From Thiosulfativibrio zosterae (GTDB lineage Bacteria; Pseudomonadota; Gammaproteobacteria; Thiomicrospirales; Thiomicrospiraceae), in assembly GCF_011398155.1 (NCBI RefSeq), contig NZ_AP021888.1:62001-126000 (forward strand): 64,000 nt of DNA, written 5' to 3'. Shown here in pieces: positions 48,532-59,538 of this stretch (position 1 is the first letter of the stretch; each line of letters starts with the position of its first letter). The position numbers and the translations under genes are program-made. The notes beneath the pieces are model-generated. The model ran no database searches, was not told the origin of the DNA, and worked only from the letters and a program-made list of their open reading frames with translations.

Positions 48532-50658
48532 CTACCATATTTTGTCATTAGGCTGAGCTTTGCTCGGCGCTTGTTGTTGGTATTGATAATCAAATTTTCG
48601 TTTTAAAAACAGTTGCGGTTCGTCTGGAATTTGGTTCAGCCAAGTTTGGGTGGCTTGTTGTTTTTCGGTTTTGCCTAATGCGGCAGCACTGCCCATTTGA
48701 CCTTGTGCTTTCAGCGCTTCTTGATTGAGGTCAGTATCGCTTTGCTCGCCCAATTTTGAAGGTTGTTCGCCGTTTTCATCAGAGTTTTCAAGTTTCTGTT
48801 GGGTGTCTGCGGCTTGAACTGATTCTTGGTTCATGTCTTGCCCCGCTTGCTGACCGCCGGCTTGAGCGTTTTCTTGACCTTCTTTGGCCGCATCGGACTC
48901 ACCTTGCTGTTGGGCTTGTTCACTGCCTTGGCTTTGTTCTGAGTTTTGTTGGGCATTTTTATTGGGCGTTTCACCGGCATTTTGTTTGGCTTGTTGTTCA
49001 GCGTTTTTATCCCGCGGATCGGTAGATTGCCCGCCATTTTTTAAATCATTATCGGCATTCGGTTGTGAATTTTGGCTGTTATCTTTTTGCGCATTCTGCT
49101 CATTAGAAGGTTTGGGGGTTTGCGCATTTTGCCCAGCTTGTTGATTAGGTTTAGGGGGCTCAGTTGGCTTTTGTTGATTAAGGATTTGCTCAATTAAGTC
49201 CAGGTTGTCTTGGGCTTGTTTAAAATTGGGTTGTTGTTTGAGAGCGGCCTCATAAGCGATTTTGGCTTCATCAAGTTTGCCTTGTTTGGCTAAGGCATTG
49301 CCAAGGTTGTAAAAGCCTTCAGGGGTTTTTACCCGCGCAAATTGTTCGGCGGCTTTGGCATATTGCCCCAATCGATACAAGCTGGCGCCTTTCCATTCGG
49401 CGGATTCAAATCGGGTTTCGGCACGGGCATAGTCTTGCTTTTCAAACAGTAAATAGCCTTGGCGATCGGGGGTGATAAAGGCATCGGTAAAAGACAAGCC
49501 GGTATCGCGTTTTTCGCCAATCAGTTCTGGCATAAAAGATTTAGAGGGTTGCGCTTTTTGTTCGGTGGTTTCTGTTAAGACTTCCTCTGCCGCATAAACC
49601 GTTGGGGTAGGTTGTAAAAAAACCAAGCTAACAGGCAATGCCACCCAGCTAAGTAACCAACCTCTTCTAAAAGCCAAAGCGGCTAAAACCACCAAGCCCC
49701 AAAGTAACCAAACACCTTCTTCAATCCAGGCATCTAAATAAGGATTTTGCGTGGTGTTTTCATCATCACCTGCTTTGGTAGCGGTTTGGCTGGTGACCAG
49801 TGTTGGTGGCAAAAGAGTATCTACATCACTGTTGTTTAAACTGAGTAGCTGGAGTGGGCTGTCTAACTCATTGGCGAAATCTTGCAGGCGTTCAAGGGGC
49901 AGTTTGGGTAGCACAATACGGCCTTCCTCATCTTTTAGCAGACCAAAATCTGGGATTTTAACAGGGCCACCTAGCGCGGTTCCAACCCCATAAATGGCTA
50001 GGGTTAGGTTGTTTGAGTTAAAGAAATCTTTAAGGGTTTCTTCTTGCTTAGGCTCTAAATCATCGGTAATCCAAATAATGTGGCCTTGTTTAACCTGTGC
50101 ACCTTCAATTAAATGCTTGGCCAATTCCATCGCTTCTAAGGGGTTAGCGCCATAATTGGGCATCATGGTGGGCGATATATTGGGCAAGAGTCCTAGCAGG
50201 GTTTGATTGTCTTGTGAAATGGGGGTTAGGGTGTGTGCAGAACCGGCATAAACCACCATGCCGACCGCCATTTCTGGGTGTTGGGTGAGCAGGTCACGCA
50301 GTTTGAATTGGGCGCGACTGAGGCGATTGGGTTTAAGGTCGTCTGCCAACATAGACAGTGATAAATCAAAGACCACAACGGTGCCTTGCAAGTTACTTTC
50401 GGCGGGCATTTTCACTTGCTTCCAAGTGGGGCCGCTCAGTGCAATGATGGCTAACAACCAAATCAGCCCGAGGCCCACCAAAGGCCAAAGTCTGGGTGAA
50501 CTTTCGGTGTTTTGCGGTAACAATAGCGTTTGAAATTGCGGGGCAATCACTTGCGACCAAGCGCCTTTTTGTTGTTCTTGGCGAAATAAACGCCATAACA
50601 GCAGCACTAAAGGCAGTAGGGCTAAGAGCCAAAGAGGGCGCACAAAATGTAAGTCCAT
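48532..50658 (-). CDS. batB: BatB/BatC fusion: VWA membrane protein with TPR and low-complexity tail
   Basis: This protein of about 708 residues starts at ATG 50656-50658, sharing one base with the batA stop and preceded by AGGAAAAGC. N-terminal TM helices (RPLWLLALLPLVLLLWRLF; LVGLGLIWLLAIIALSGPTW) flank a VWA domain with the metal site VVFDLSLSM (DxSxS) and a matching Asp in WITDDLE. A third TM (WIEEGVWLLWGLVVLAALAF) leads to TPR repeats (GKLDEAKIAYEAALKQQPNF) and a stretch of about 150 residues rich in Gln, Asn, Glu and Ala, then a short C-terminal part. In many bacteria BatB and BatC are separate genes; here they form one protein. It is coupled to BatA and BatD and probably forms an envelope complex. 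Confidence 0.88.
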   Translation of the reverse strand: MDLHFVRPLWLLALLPLVLLLWRLFRQEQQKGAWSQVIAPQFQTLLLPQNTESSPRLWPLVGLGLIWLLAIIALSGPTWKQVKMPAESNLQGTVVVFDLSLSMLADDLKPNRLSRAQFKLRDLLTQHPEMAVGMVVYAGSAHTLTPISQDNQTLLGLLPNISPTMMPNYGANPLEAMELAKHLIEGAQVKQGHIIWITDDLEPKQEETLKDFFNSNNLTLAIYGVGTALGGPVKIPDFGLLKDEEGRIVLPKLPLERLQDFANELDSPLQLLSLNNSDVDTLLPPTLVTSQTATKAGDDENTTQNPYLDAWIEEGVWLLWGLVVLAALAFRRGWLLSWVALPVSLVFLQPTPTVYAAEEVLTETTEQKAQPSKSFMPELIGEKRDTGLSFTDAFITPDRQGYLLFEKQDYARAETRFESAEWKGASLYRLGQYAKAAEQFARVKTPEGFYNLGNALAKQGKLDEAKIAYEAALKQQPNFKQAQDNLDLIEQILNQQKPTEPPKPNQQAGQNAQTPKPSNEQNAQKDNSQNSQPNADNDLKNGGQSTDPRDKNAEQQAKQNAGETPNKNAQQNSEQSQGSEQAQQQGESDAAKEGQENAQAGGQQAGQDMNQESVQAADTQQKLENSDENGEQPSKLGEQSDTDLNQEALKAQGQMGSAAALGKTEKQQATQTWLNQIPDEPQLFLKRKFDYQYQQQAPSKAQPNDKIW

Positions 50659-51728
50659 TAAGCTTTTCCTCCACGAGCTGTGCGTCGCCAAGCCAAGATA
50701 AAACTGAGCAATAAAGCAAGCCCTAAAGGCCATTGAAAGAGTTCGGTGCGTAAACGATAGTGGTTCACTTCGTGTTCGGTGGCTTCAAGTTGGTTAATGG
50801 TTTGATAAACCTGGTCAAGTTGCGCCGTGTCTGCTGCGTGGAAAAATTGGCCATTGGTCAATTTGGCAATTTTTTGCAAACTGGCAATATCCATGTCATT
50901 ACTGCTAAGGTTTAAAAAAGCGTCTATGCCCGTTAAACGCTGTTGGCCACCGATGCCAATGGTGTAAATTTTTAGCCCCATTTCTTGGGCTTTTTGCGCC
51001 GCATCGATGGGGTCAACCGCGCCGGCGGTGTTTGAGCCATCGGTGAGTAAAATCAATACGGTTTTCTTTAAAGCGTTTTCGGCACCCGATTTTGCGTGAA
51101 TTTGGCGCAGGTGTTTGAGGGTGAGCCCTATGGCATCCCCAATGGCGGTGTTATTACCTGCCATGCCAATTTGCGAGTCGTTAAGCAGGGTTTGCACGGT
51201 TTTAAGATCGTAGGTGAGCGGACTTTGCAAAAAGGCTTGGGTACCAAATACAATCAGCCCTAAACGGTCGCCTTGGCGCTCGCCGATAAAGTTTTCGACC
51301 ACACTTTTTACCGCCATTAAACGGTCAGCAGGATGGCCTTCAACCCGCATATCTTGTTTTTCCATGGAACCCGACAGGTCGACTGCCAACATCATGTCTT
51401 TGCCGCTTTCTTCAAAAGGCGTTGGGGTTAAATACCAAATAGGGCGCATGGCGGCCAAGATGAGTAACCCCCACAATAAAATTAAAAACCAAGAGATGCC
51501 CGCCGATTGGGTATTGGGCGCCAGCCAACCTTGCGATTGATTGGCACGGTTAAAGCGTTGTAATAGGTGGGGCGCTAATAATGGAATTTGGGTTTGTTCG
51601 GCGGGTTTCCAAAGCAGGCGCACTATCCAAGGCAAAGGCAGAAATGCCACCATCCATGGCCAAATAAAGCTGAGATTTTGCCAGACAGACACCCAGGTGT
51701 GAAAGTTGAATAGGCTCAAAAAAGTCAT
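50658..51728 (-). CDS. batA: BatA-like VWA-domain membrane protein
   Basis: This protein of about 356 residues starts best at ATG 51726-51728, sharing one base with the stop of the upstream gene; the frame runs eight codons further upstream. TM helices at the N-terminus (FIWPWMVAFLPLPWIVRLLW), a second (WFLILLWGLLILAAM), the VWA domain with the MIDAS motif MLAVDLSGSM and the supporting Thr/Asp in LTDGSNTAG, and a C-terminal TM (WPLGLALLLSFILAW). Bat proteins are tied to oxygen tolerance and envelope integrity and are thought to depend on the MoxR ATPase encoded upstream as a chaperone. Confidence 0.9.
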   Translation of the reverse strand: MTFLSLFNFHTWVSVWQNLSFIWPWMVAFLPLPWIVRLLWKPAEQTQIPLLAPHLLQRFNRANQSQGWLAPNTQSAGISWFLILLWGLLILAAMRPIWYLTPTPFEESGKDMMLAVDLSGSMEKQDMRVEGHPADRLMAVKSVVENFIGERQGDRLGLIVFGTQAFLQSPLTYDLKTVQTLLNDSQIGMAGNNTAIGDAIGLTLKHLRQIHAKSGAENALKKTVLILLTDGSNTAGAVDPIDAAQKAQEMGLKIYTIGIGGQQRLTGIDAFLNLSSNDMDIASLQKIAKLTNGQFFHAADTAQLDQVYQTINQLEATEHEVNHYRLRTELFQWPLGLALLLSFILAWRRTARGGKA

Positions 51729-52261
51729 TATTTGTGATGTCCCTTCATCCAAGCTTGCGCATAATCAATCACGCCAGCCAGTTGCTGTGCGGAAATGGGT
51801 TGGGTTTGATAACTGGCCGCCATCAAGTCGGCAAGATTGTCAGGCTGGTCGATGTAAATCGCCGTGTCTTGCAAAAAATCAATCCAGGCTTGACCGGTTA
51901 AAGGCGCAACGCGTTGTCGCCCATAATGGGTAATCGCCACTTGTTTAAGCAAATGATTAAGTGCCATTAATTTAGCGGCAGGTTCAGAGTGTTGTGCCAG
52001 CGTAGGTTGCAACAGTGCCAAAGCCTCGCGGCGATAACGATTGTTTTGGTGACGCACCCAATAGTACCAAGTTAACCCCACGAGAACACCTAATACCCCA
52101 ACAATGACCGCCCAAATAGAGTTGGCTAAAGGCCACCAAGACACTGGGTCTGGGAGTTGAATGTCATGCAATTGTGCCAGCAGGGCTTGCTGGGCTGGTT
52201 CAGCTAATTTGGCCAAATTGGCAGGCGCTAGGTTTGGAGATGCTGAATCAAGGTCGGCCAT
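51728..52261 (-). CDS. DUF4381-family membrane protein
   Basis: This 177-residue protein has a short periplasmic start, one TM helix (SIWAVIVGVLGVLVGLTWYYWV) and a helical cytoplasmic domain containing YRREALALLQP and TGQAWIDFLQD. It matches DUF4381, often found between DUF58 and BatA genes. No biochemical role is known. Its ATG shares one base with the DUF58 gene's TAA, and its own TAA shares one base with the batA ATG. Confidence 0.86.
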   Translation of the reverse strand: MADLDSASPNLAPANLAKLAEPAQQALLAQLHDIQLPDPVSWWPLANSIWAVIVGVLGVLVGLTWYYWVRHQNNRYRREALALLQPTLAQHSEPAAKLMALNHLLKQVAITHYGRQRVAPLTGQAWIDFLQDTAIYIDQPDNLADLMAASYQTQPISAQQLAGVIDYAQAWMKGHHK

Positions 52262-53160
52262 TAACGCAAGACTCCTTGTTTAAATAAACTTTCTGCAGCT
52301 AGGTCAGCGGTCGAAACACTTAACAGCGGTACTTTTAAACGCGCCATTTGTTGTTGAAGCGCTTGCCATTCTGTTTGATACAAGCTCGCGTAGCCGTCGC
52401 GCAATTGGCGGTCAGCAGCATTTAACTGTTGTTCATTTATGCCATCGCTGAGGCGCACTTGCCCAAGGTTGGGCAAATCCTTTTCTAAGGGGTCAAAGAC
52501 ATGAATCGCATTGATATCACAATGGCGCTTCAAGGTTTGTAACACCCCAAATCCTTCCGCTGGGAAACCCATAAAATCCCCTAAAAGCATCAATTTTTGA
52601 CCAGGCCTGGTCATTTTTTGAAGCTTTTTGAGGGCTTTTAGCCAATCACCGGCATCGCTCACATTGGGTTTTTTGAGCGCTTGCTGGCATTGCAGCCCCG
52701 CATGAAACAATTGCATTAAGGTTTGTTGTTGATGTTTTGGGTCAATCCAAATGCTGTTTTGATGATTAAACACCAAACCGCCCACCTGATCACCTTGATT
52801 TAGGGTTGCCCAGCCCAGTGCCGCCAAAATATGCAAAATTTGATCGGTCTTAAAACGATGCTTAGAGCCAAAAAAACAGCAGGGCGTTTGTTCAACCACA
52901 AACAACACCGGTTTATCGAGTTCTTCACTGAACACTTTGCTGTGGGTTTCGGTGGTGCGGGCGCTAACTCGCCAGTCTATGTGGCGAACATCGTCACCTG
53001 CTTGATATTGTCTGACTTCTTGAAACTCCATACCGCGGCCTTTACGCAGCGCACGATGCCCACCGCTTTTTTGGAGGTTTTGCTGGTGTGCCAGTTTGCG
53101 GTGTTTCACATGGAACCGAATCGCCAGTAAATCTTCAAGGTTTGAGTAGGCAGAAATCAT
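52261..53160 (-). CDS. DUF58-family protein (VWA-like), partner of MoxR
   Basis: This 299-residue protein contains the DUF58 signature GRGMEFQEVRQYQAGDDVRH followed by IDWRVSARTTETHSKVFSEE, and later LGDFMGFP and a VWA-like fold. No TM segment is seen, so it is cytoplasmic. It probably bridges the MoxR ATPase to the membrane VWA proteins. It is 15 bp downstream of the MoxR gene and overlaps the next gene by one base. A CCAGGCCTGG copy at 52599 is read in a different frame here (TRPGQ), unlike the QAW copies elsewhere. Confidence 0.9.
   Translation of the reverse strand: MISAYSNLEDLLAIRFHVKHRKLAHQQNLQKSGGHRALRKGRGMEFQEVRQYQAGDDVRHIDWRVSARTTETHSKVFSEELDKPVLFVVEQTPCCFFGSKHRFKTDQILHILAALGWATLNQGDQVGGLVFNHQNSIWIDPKHQQQTLMQLFHAGLQCQQALKKPNVSDAGDWLKALKKLQKMTRPGQKLMLLGDFMGFPAEGFGVLQTLKRHCDINAIHVFDPLEKDLPNLGQVRLSDGINEQQLNAADRQLRDGYASLYQTEWQALQQQMARLKVPLLSVSTADLAAESLFKQGVLR
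52599..52612. repeat. Uptake-like palindrome copy 13, inside the DUF58 gene
   Basis: Exact GACCAGGCCTGGTC followed by ATTTTTT and a second T-run starting 13 bases after the core. Confidence 0.87.
53102..53117. promoter_or_regulatory. parS-like site in the DUF58 gene
   Basis: TGTTTCACATGGAACC, 13 of 16 positions matching parS. Coding for RFHVKH. Confidence 0.28.
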
Positions 53161-53175
53161 AGGTTTTGTTGCAAG

Positions 53176-54135
53176 TTAAACCACAGGAACCAGCGTTAGG
53201 ATTTCATCAATCACTTGATCAACGCTCATGCCTTCCGCTTCTGCTTCAAAACTCAGGAGTAAACGGTGGCGTAACACATCATGCACCACCGCCTGAACTT
53301 CTTCTGGGGATACAAAATCTTGCCCTTTAAGCCACGCCAAGGCTCTTGCCGCACGCGATAGGGCGGCGGTGGCTCTTGGGCTAACGCCATAGTCAATCCA
53401 GCGCGCTAAGCGTTCGCTGTAGTTTTGCGGTTGGCGGGTGGCAATGACCAATTCAACAATATAGGTTTTAACGGCTTCTGCCATATGAATATTAAGAATG
53501 GCTTCACGAGCGGTGAATAAATCAGCTTGCGAAACGGCTGGCGGTTTAACAATTTCGTGTGCTCGGGCTTCATTTTCAATGAGTTCTAAAATAAGGCGTT
53601 CGCTGTGTTTATCTGGGTAATCGATTTTGAGGTGCATTAAAAAACGGTCAAGTTGCGCTTCGGGGAGCGCATAGGTGCCTTCTTGCTCAATGGGGTTTTG
53701 GGTAGCCATGACCATAAACAGTTTTTCTAGAGGCAGGGTTTTGCCGCCCACACTCACTTGATGTTCTGCCATGGCTTCTAGTAAAGCCGATTGCACTTTT
53801 GCTGGCGCACGGTTAATTTCGTCTGCCAAAATCAGGTTGTGAAATATAGGCCCAGCTTGAAATTCAAAAGTGCCTGTGGCGGCTCGATAAATATCCGTTC
53901 CGGTAATATCGGCAGGCAATAAATCAGGTGTAAATTGAATGCGCTGAAAGTTGCCTTCAACCACTTCGGCTAGGGTTTTGATGGCTTTGGTTTTTGCCAG
54001 ACCTGGCGGGCCTTCTACCAACAGATGTCCATCACACAATAAGGCCATCAACATGCGTTGTGTTAGGTGCGATTGGCCAATAATTTGTTGGTCTAGGTAG
54101 TTTTGGAGTTGTTCAAATTTTGTAGAAAGTGACAT
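53176..54135 (-). CDS. MoxR-family AAA+ ATPase
   Basis: This AAA+ protein of about 319 residues starts at ATG 54133-54135; the longer frame uses a TTG. Walker A is EGPPGLAKTKAI, Walker B LADEINRAPAKVQSALLEAM with sensor 1 in VMATQNPIEQEG, and the C-terminal helical domain has GVSPRATAALSRAARALAW. MoxR ATPases act as chaperones that load metal or mature VWA proteins. It is the first gene of the seven-gene series running to yqaA. Confidence 0.93.
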   Translation of the reverse strand: MSLSTKFEQLQNYLDQQIIGQSHLTQRMLMALLCDGHLLVEGPPGLAKTKAIKTLAEVVEGNFQRIQFTPDLLPADITGTDIYRAATGTFEFQAGPIFHNLILADEINRAPAKVQSALLEAMAEHQVSVGGKTLPLEKLFMVMATQNPIEQEGTYALPEAQLDRFLMHLKIDYPDKHSERLILELIENEARAHEIVKPPAVSQADLFTAREAILNIHMAEAVKTYIVELVIATRQPQNYSERLARWIDYGVSPRATAALSRAARALAWLKGQDFVSPEEVQAVVHDVLRHRLLLSFEAEAEGMSVDQVIDEILTLVPVV

Positions 54136-54232
54136 GGCAATACTTACTTTAGTAATGAGATGTTTCAATTATAAAGCAAATACTCAAACGAGACAGCCAT
54201 CAACCTTGAGGATAGTTTGAAAGCGCCCAATA

Positions 54233-54259
54233 AAAAACGCGCAGGAAGCGCGCGTTTTT
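54233..54259 (-). terminator. Terminator of the CZB chemoreceptor gene
   Basis: AAAAACGCGC at 54233-54242 pairs with GCGCGTTTTT at 54250-54259 with a 7-base loop. It lies just past the stop of the gene ending at 54287 and gives a T-run on the minus strand. Confidence 0.82.
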
Positions 54260-54286
54260 AAGGTTTTTGAAAAAAGGGCTTTTTAC

Positions 54287-57088
54287 TTAACCGTTGGCAG
54301 CCGCTTTTTCTAGGGCATTGATGGCGGCGATGACTTGTTCTGATAAGCCTTCGATTTTTTCAATCTCTTGGTCTGCAATATCTTCTTCGACGCCATCCAC
54401 CATCAAAATAACCCGCTTAATTTCAGCGTGTAATGTTTGGTGGATTTGAATCAATGCGCCAAACTCAGCTAGGTGCTGGTGTTTTAAGCCTTCCGAATCG
54501 AGCCATTTACCGAGTTCACAGCTATGAGAATCCGTTGCGATTTCAACATTTTCAGGTTTCGTACCCACATGAATTAACTGGCTCATATGAGAGCGCCAGC
54601 CACGATGCGCACGGCGTGCTTTGGCGAAGGTGAAGTCGCCAGTTTTAATGGTGGTGTCTAACGACAGCGCATGGGTATCAATGGTGAATGACCCAGTTAA
54701 ATCGACCATGCGAGTGACTTGTTCATTCATGCGTTGCGTGTCACCGGCGATTTGGTCAACCAACGCAGCATTTTGTTGGGTAATTTGATCCATTTGCGAA
54801 ACCGCTTGGTTAATTTGCCCTACGCCCAAGGCTTGTTCTTCAGCCGCTAAAGCGATTTCTTTGACCACTTCAGACACTTCATTAATACGGTTGTTGATTT
54901 TATTTAACATATCAGACGATTCTTCAGCAAGCTTGGTTCCCGCATCTATCTGTTGAGTGGTTTCGTGAATCAAGGTGGTGATGTCTTTAGCGGCATCGGC
55001 TGATTTTTGCGCCAAGTTACGAACTTCCCCCGCAACGACCGCAAATCCGCGACCATGTTCACCCGCACGCGCGGCTTCTACCGCAGCATTCAGCGCTAAT
55101 AGATTGGTTTGGAAAGCAATGCCATCGATGAGCGTGGTGATTTCTGAGATTTTGGCACTGGCTTCATGAATGCCGTGCATGGCGGATTTTGCACGCCCCA
55201 TAATTTCTGCGCCTGATTCGGCATCTACGCGCGCGTTTTCTGCCAAGGTGTTGGCGTGTTTAGCATTGGCAACAGAGTTTTGAATGGTCGAGGTAATTTC
55301 TTCCATAGAGGCGGCAGTTTCTTCAATAGACGCCGCTTGGTTTTGGGTGCGCTCGTTGAGTTCAAAGTTACCTTTGGTGACATGTTTGACATTCTCCAAA
55401 GCACCCTGTGAGGTGATTTTGATCTCCGTAAACATACTGGCAACATTACTTAAAGAGTTGTTAATGATGTCTTGTAAACGCGCCAATTGTCCGTGGAAAT
55501 GCCCCTCTACTTTCGCGGTTAAGTCACCAGAAGACAGTTTGGCTAAACTGTTTGAGAAACCATTAAAACCACCATTTAATGCGTCTAAAGTGGTGTTGAT
55601 GTTTTGTTTTAAGGTGTTTAAATCACCTTGCAACTGGGTTGTAATGGTGTGCGAGAAGTTAGCCTGTGCCATGAAGGTAACCACCGTATTGATTTGCGAA
55701 ATAGCAGAATTTAAATCTGTAGCGGTTTGTTGCAATTGCGATAGGGCATCTTTAAATGCGCCTTGGGCATTGATGTCACCCACTCGAACGCCAAACTTGG
55801 CTTGGCTCATTTCACTGAGTACGCGCCCCATTTCTAACATGGTGTTTTCTAGGTTGTCAGCGGTTTGGTTAATAGCCAGTTTAAGGGTGGCTAAATCGCC
55901 GTTAGCGGCAGTTTGTACACGATGCGACAACTCACCTTTTTCAATGGATTGCATGGTTTCAGAGATGGCATGAATGGTATTTTGCAGTGTTTTTAATAAG
56001 TGGTTAAAGTCTTTGGCCATCAAATTGACTTCGTTATGACTGTCATCCGTTTTCACGCGGATTGAAAAGTCGCCATTTTTGATGACCTGAGCAAAGGTGC
56101 GTTGTAAGTCTTTAACGGGTTTGATTACCATGTTGTTCAGTGAGAAGAGAATAACGCCCATCATCAGTAATAAAATAATCACCACGGTTAATACTTGAAA
56201 AATGATTTCACTTTTGATGCCATCTAGTACTCCGTTTAGGTGGCTATCAGGTTCTGCAATGATGTGCATCCCGACTTCTTTACCGCGCATATCTTTAATG
56301 GGTTTGCTGGTGACCAGCATCTGGTTGTGAATAAGCCAGCCTTTTTTGCTGAGCTCCTTTAAATCAAGGCCTTGTGCAAAGCTTACTGAGTCTGCACCAA
56401 ACCAGTCGTTACTGGCCAATACATAGCTGCCCACTGCCGTATTATCTTTGGCTTTGGTACTGATGCTTAAGGCTTCTTGGTTAAGGAGCATGAGGTAGTG
56501 GTCATTTAACTTTTTAAATTCTTTATGAATAGAGCCTACACCCTGAATAAACTCCAAAGAACCCACATAGGTTTGGCCATCAAACAAAGGCGTGATTCCA
56601 CGAATGGCTAAACCTGTTCTACCCAACTCTAATACTTCGATGGGTTGTTTTTCTTTAATCACCTGTTCAACACCAAAGCGGAAGGCTGATAAGTCGTCAC
56701 CATTTTTGGTATTCCAGCTTCTTAAAAATGAATGGTTGTCTGGGGTATGAATATGGATTTTGACATTTTTAGAATTGGTGTGGTCTTTAAAGGTTTGCGA
56801 AATGCCCGCTAGGATGTCTGAGGCGGCAGCTTTGTCACCATTTTTGACCGCCTGCACCAGTTGACGATTGGTGGCAACCGAAATAGCGCCGGTTAAACCG
56901 ATATCAAACTTTTTGTTCATCTTGTTTTGCACCAGCGTTAAAAGCTTGGTGGCTTCTTCTGTGGCGGTTTTTTGGTATTGAGTTTGATAGTTCATCACAC
57001 CATTAGCAATCAAAGTGGCTAAGACAACCAATCCGAGCAACAGGGTGATAAGAATGATTTTGGCTTGTAAACCAAGGCGCTGAAACAT
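54287..57088 (-). CDS. Methyl-accepting chemotaxis protein with C-terminal CZB zinc domain
   Basis: This protein of about 933 residues starts at ATG 57086-57088 with GGAG nine bases upstream; an earlier ATG lies ten codons before. TM1 ([20 protein letters not shown]), a large periplasmic sensor of about 270 residues resembling a double-Cache fold ([20 protein letters not shown]), TM2 ([19 protein letters not shown]), several HAMP-like units ([47 protein letters not shown]), then the signalling hairpin (tip near residue 676). The C-terminal CZB domain shows [24 protein letters not shown] and IHQTLH, whose His and Cys bind zinc; such domains sense oxidants or zinc in other bacteria. The ligand is unknown. 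It is a single-gene unit. Confidence 0.92.
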   Translation of the reverse strand: MFQRLGLQAKIILITLLLGLVVLATLIANGVMNYQTQYQKTATEEATKLLTLVQNKMNKKFDIGLTGAISVATNRQLVQAVKNGDKAAASDILAGISQTFKDHTNSKNVKIHIHTPDNHSFLRSWNTKNGDDLSAFRFGVEQVIKEKQPIEVLELGRTGLAIRGITPLFDGQTYVGSLEFIQGVGSIHKEFKKLNDHYLMLLNQEALSISTKAKDNTAVGSYVLASNDWFGADSVSFAQGLDLKELSKKGWLIHNQMLVTSKPIKDMRGKEVGMHIIAEPDSHLNGVLDGIKSEIIFQVLTVVIILLLMMGVILFSLNNMVIKPVKDLQRTFAQVIKNGDFSIRVKTDDSHNEVNLMAKDFNHLLKTLQNTIHAISETMQSIEKGELSHRVQTAANGDLATLKLAINQTADNLENTMLEMGRVLSEMSQAKFGVRVGDINAQGAFKDALSQLQQTATDLNSAISQINTVVTFMAQANFSHTITTQLQGDLNTLKQNINTTLDALNGGFNGFSNSLAKLSSGDLTAKVEGHFHGQLARLQDIINNSLSNVASMFTEIKITSQGALENVKHVTKGNFELNERTQNQAASIEETAASMEEITSTIQNSVANAKHANTLAENARVDAESGAEIMGRAKSAMHGIHEASAKISEITTLIDGIAFQTNLLALNAAVEAARAGEHGRGFAVVAGEVRNLAQKSADAAKDITTLIHETTQQIDAGTKLAEESSDMLNKINNRINEVSEVVKEIALAAEEQALGVGQINQAVSQMDQITQQNAALVDQIAGDTQRMNEQVTRMVDLTGSFTIDTHALSLDTTIKTGDFTFAKARRAHRGWRSHMSQLIHVGTKPENVEIATDSHSCELGKWLDSEGLKHQHLAEFGALIQIHQTLHAEIKRVILMVDGVEEDIADQEIEKIEGLSEQVIAAINALEKAAANG

Positions 57089-57225
57089 GATGGGCTCTCC
57101 AATAGGGTTAACAGACATAGTTTAACGATTAATGTTATCTAGAACGATAGAAAAAAATAATGGGTTTGACTTAAGTTTTAATCAGTCTTTTAATCCGTCA
57201 AACCCAATTTCAACGATTAGAATGC

Positions 57226-59538
57226 TTAGACGCCAAGAAAACGCCTAAAAATTTCAGTTAATTTAGGTAGATTGATGGGTTTGGTTAAATATTCATTCAT
57301 GCCGGCTGCCAAAAAGCGTTCGCGGTCGCCTGTCATGGCATTGGCGGTGACGGCAATAATCACCAGAGGTTGTTTGTAAGGCAGTTCGCCCTTGGCTTCC
57401 AAGATACGAATTTGCTTGGTGGCTTCTATGCCATTTAAATTGGGCATATTTTCATCCATTAATACAAGGTCGTAGTGACGCTCTTGAAGGGCGGTAATGG
57501 CTTCTAAACCATCATTGGCAATGTCGAATGTGAGCCCTTGTTTTTTCAACAGAGCGCTCATGAGTAATTGATTGGTTTTGTTGTCTTCTACCAATAGCAA
57601 ATGCCCTTCAATTTGGGTGCTATTTTCAATTTTAGGAGCATCATCGGGTTTCAAATCTTGACAGATTTTGGCAGGAATACTAAACGAAAAACGACTGCCC
57701 ACATGCAGTTCAGATTCGCATTTGAGCTCTCCGCCCAACATACCAATCAGTTTAGCACTGATGGTTAAGCCCAAGCCTGTGCCGCCATATTTTCGTGTGG
57801 TGGAGCTTTCAGCCTGCGAAAAGGCTTCAAAAATGCGTGCCTGAAATTCAGGTGTCATCCCGATACCTTCGTCAGACACTTGGCAAACCAAGCAACCGTT
57901 TTGGTAGTCAACGCTGAGCGAAACAGCCTTGTTAGGTTCCGTAAACTTAATCGCGTTAGACAATAGATTGCTGATGACTTGTTTAACTCGCAAAATATCG
58001 GTTTCAATGCAATTTGGCAGTGCATCTGAGAGCGTGATATTAAAGTTAAGATTTTTTTCACTGCAACGCGCCTTAAAGAGATCAGCGGTGCTGCTGAATT
58101 CTTTGCGCGGATCAAACGGACTGGGGTCGATATCCAGCTTGCCGCTTTCAATTTTACTGAAGTCTAAGATGTCATTGATAATGCCCAACAGAGAATGGCT
58201 GGAGCTGTCTATGGTATTGAGGTATTTGGTGTTTTCAGCATCATGAGTTTTGTCTTTCATTAAACTGATAAAGCCCAAAATGGCATTCAGTGGGGTGCGA
58301 ATTTCGTGGGACATATTGGCCAAAAACTCGCCCTTGGCTTGCGTGGCCGCCAGTGCTTTATTTTTTTCAATTTTCAAATCTTGGTTGATGCGCTCATTTT
58401 CAGAAATATCGAACATAGAAATAATGTAACGCTCATACTTGGTCGATTTAACAGCACTGACTTGGAAGATGGTGGTTTTGCCTTGATAGCGAAGTTTGGC
58501 TTTATGGGTAGCATTAGGATTTTGTAGGATATATTCAATCCAGTTTTTATCTTCAAAACGATAAACATAGCCTTCTTCTTTGACAAAGAGTTCACAAATA
58601 CATTGATAGCTTTTTGAAAAACTTTCTAAAGAATCGAATTCTCTAAAGAAAGAGAAGAAACCGCCACTGGCATCTATGATGTTCACGCCGTCATTGACAA
58701 TGATGATATTGCTTTGTGAGTCTAAAATGTCTTGAGTATAGTCTTGGTTAACTTCGATTTCTTTGAGGTTGTTTTTAATGTTTTGGCTGAGGCGGACAAA
58801 CACCAAAATACCAAAGAACAAGGCCACTAGCGTAAGCCCCATTTGAATATTGCGGTAGTCGTCTTTTTGTCCTTCAACCTGTTCTTGAATGCTGCGTGAA
58901 TCGAGTTTATTTTGATAAAAAATACGATTGGCATCTTCTTTTATGCGATGAAACAAGGGTTTTAACAGTTTAACTTCAAGGTTTAACTCAGTGAGTTTTT
59001 CGGCCAGGAGCGGGCTTTTTTCCATGCGCAACTGGTCAATGTAATCTTGCATGCCTTTTAAAGAAGCCAGTTTTTGATTGATGATGCCAAATTTTGGCAC
59101 TATGTCGGCATGAGCAAATGAAAAGCTATTGCGTTTTTCAGGCTTATAAATCAACGATTCAAATTGAGCCTCGGTGTTGGGCAAGTTTAAGTCGATACGA
59201 TGTTTATAGACCCCGCCTTGGTTCAAAATTTCTAAGGAATGTTCAATTTCTTCTTGTTGTTCTAGAATTTCATTTTTCAAAATACGACGCAAATGGGGGT
59301 TGGGAAAGGACGCCATTTCAAAGAAATGGGTTTCCATTTTTTGAATTTCTAAAATAATTTCTTCGCCGATTAGGGTTTCTATGTGCGCATTTTTAACTTT
59401 TTGGTCAAGTACAGCGATGAAGTTTGCAATACTTAGGTTAAGTATGGCTTGCGAACCTAGGCCGATAAAAAACACCAATAACAAAAGTGAGAGGTTCTTT
59501 GAGGTAGAGTGGTTGTGATGATGATTGCGATTTTTCAT
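57226..59538 (-). CDS. Membrane hybrid histidine kinase, partner of a binding lipoprotein
   Basis: This 770-residue protein has TM1 ([20 protein letters not shown]), a helical periplasmic domain of about 190 residues (coiled helices, no Cache motif), TM2 ([15 protein letters not shown]), a PAS-like region (about 270-380), HisKA ([13 protein letters not shown], His near 410), ATPase ([20 protein letters not shown]) and a receiver ([12 protein letters not shown], Asp near 692 in [13 protein letters not shown]). No HPt follows, so a separate HPt is needed; the orphan HPt at 26507 is a candidate. The ATG overlaps the stop of the upstream binding lipoprotein gene by 4 bp, so the lipoprotein probably senses the ligand for the kinase. 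Confidence 0.9.
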   Translation of the reverse strand: MKNRNHHHNHSTSKNLSLLLLVFFIGLGSQAILNLSIANFIAVLDQKVKNAHIETLIGEEIILEIQKMETHFFEMASFPNPHLRRILKNEILEQQEEIEHSLEILNQGGVYKHRIDLNLPNTEAQFESLIYKPEKRNSFSFAHADIVPKFGIINQKLASLKGMQDYIDQLRMEKSPLLAEKLTELNLEVKLLKPLFHRIKEDANRIFYQNKLDSRSIQEQVEGQKDDYRNIQMGLTLVALFFGILVFVRLSQNIKNNLKEIEVNQDYTQDILDSQSNIIIVNDGVNIIDASGGFFSFFREFDSLESFSKSYQCICELFVKEEGYVYRFEDKNWIEYILQNPNATHKAKLRYQGKTTIFQVSAVKSTKYERYIISMFDISENERINQDLKIEKNKALAATQAKGEFLANMSHEIRTPLNAILGFISLMKDKTHDAENTKYLNTIDSSSHSLLGIINDILDFSKIESGKLDIDPSPFDPRKEFSSTADLFKARCSEKNLNFNITLSDALPNCIETDILRVKQVISNLLSNAIKFTEPNKAVSLSVDYQNGCLVCQVSDEGIGMTPEFQARIFEAFSQAESSTTRKYGGTGLGLTISAKLIGMLGGELKCESELHVGSRFSFSIPAKICQDLKPDDAPKIENSTQIEGHLLLVEDNKTNQLLMSALLKKQGLTFDIANDGLEAITALQERHYDLVLMDENMPNLNGIEATKQIRILEAKGELPYKQPLVIIAVTANAMTGDRERFLAAGMNEYLTKPINLPKLTEIFRRFLGV

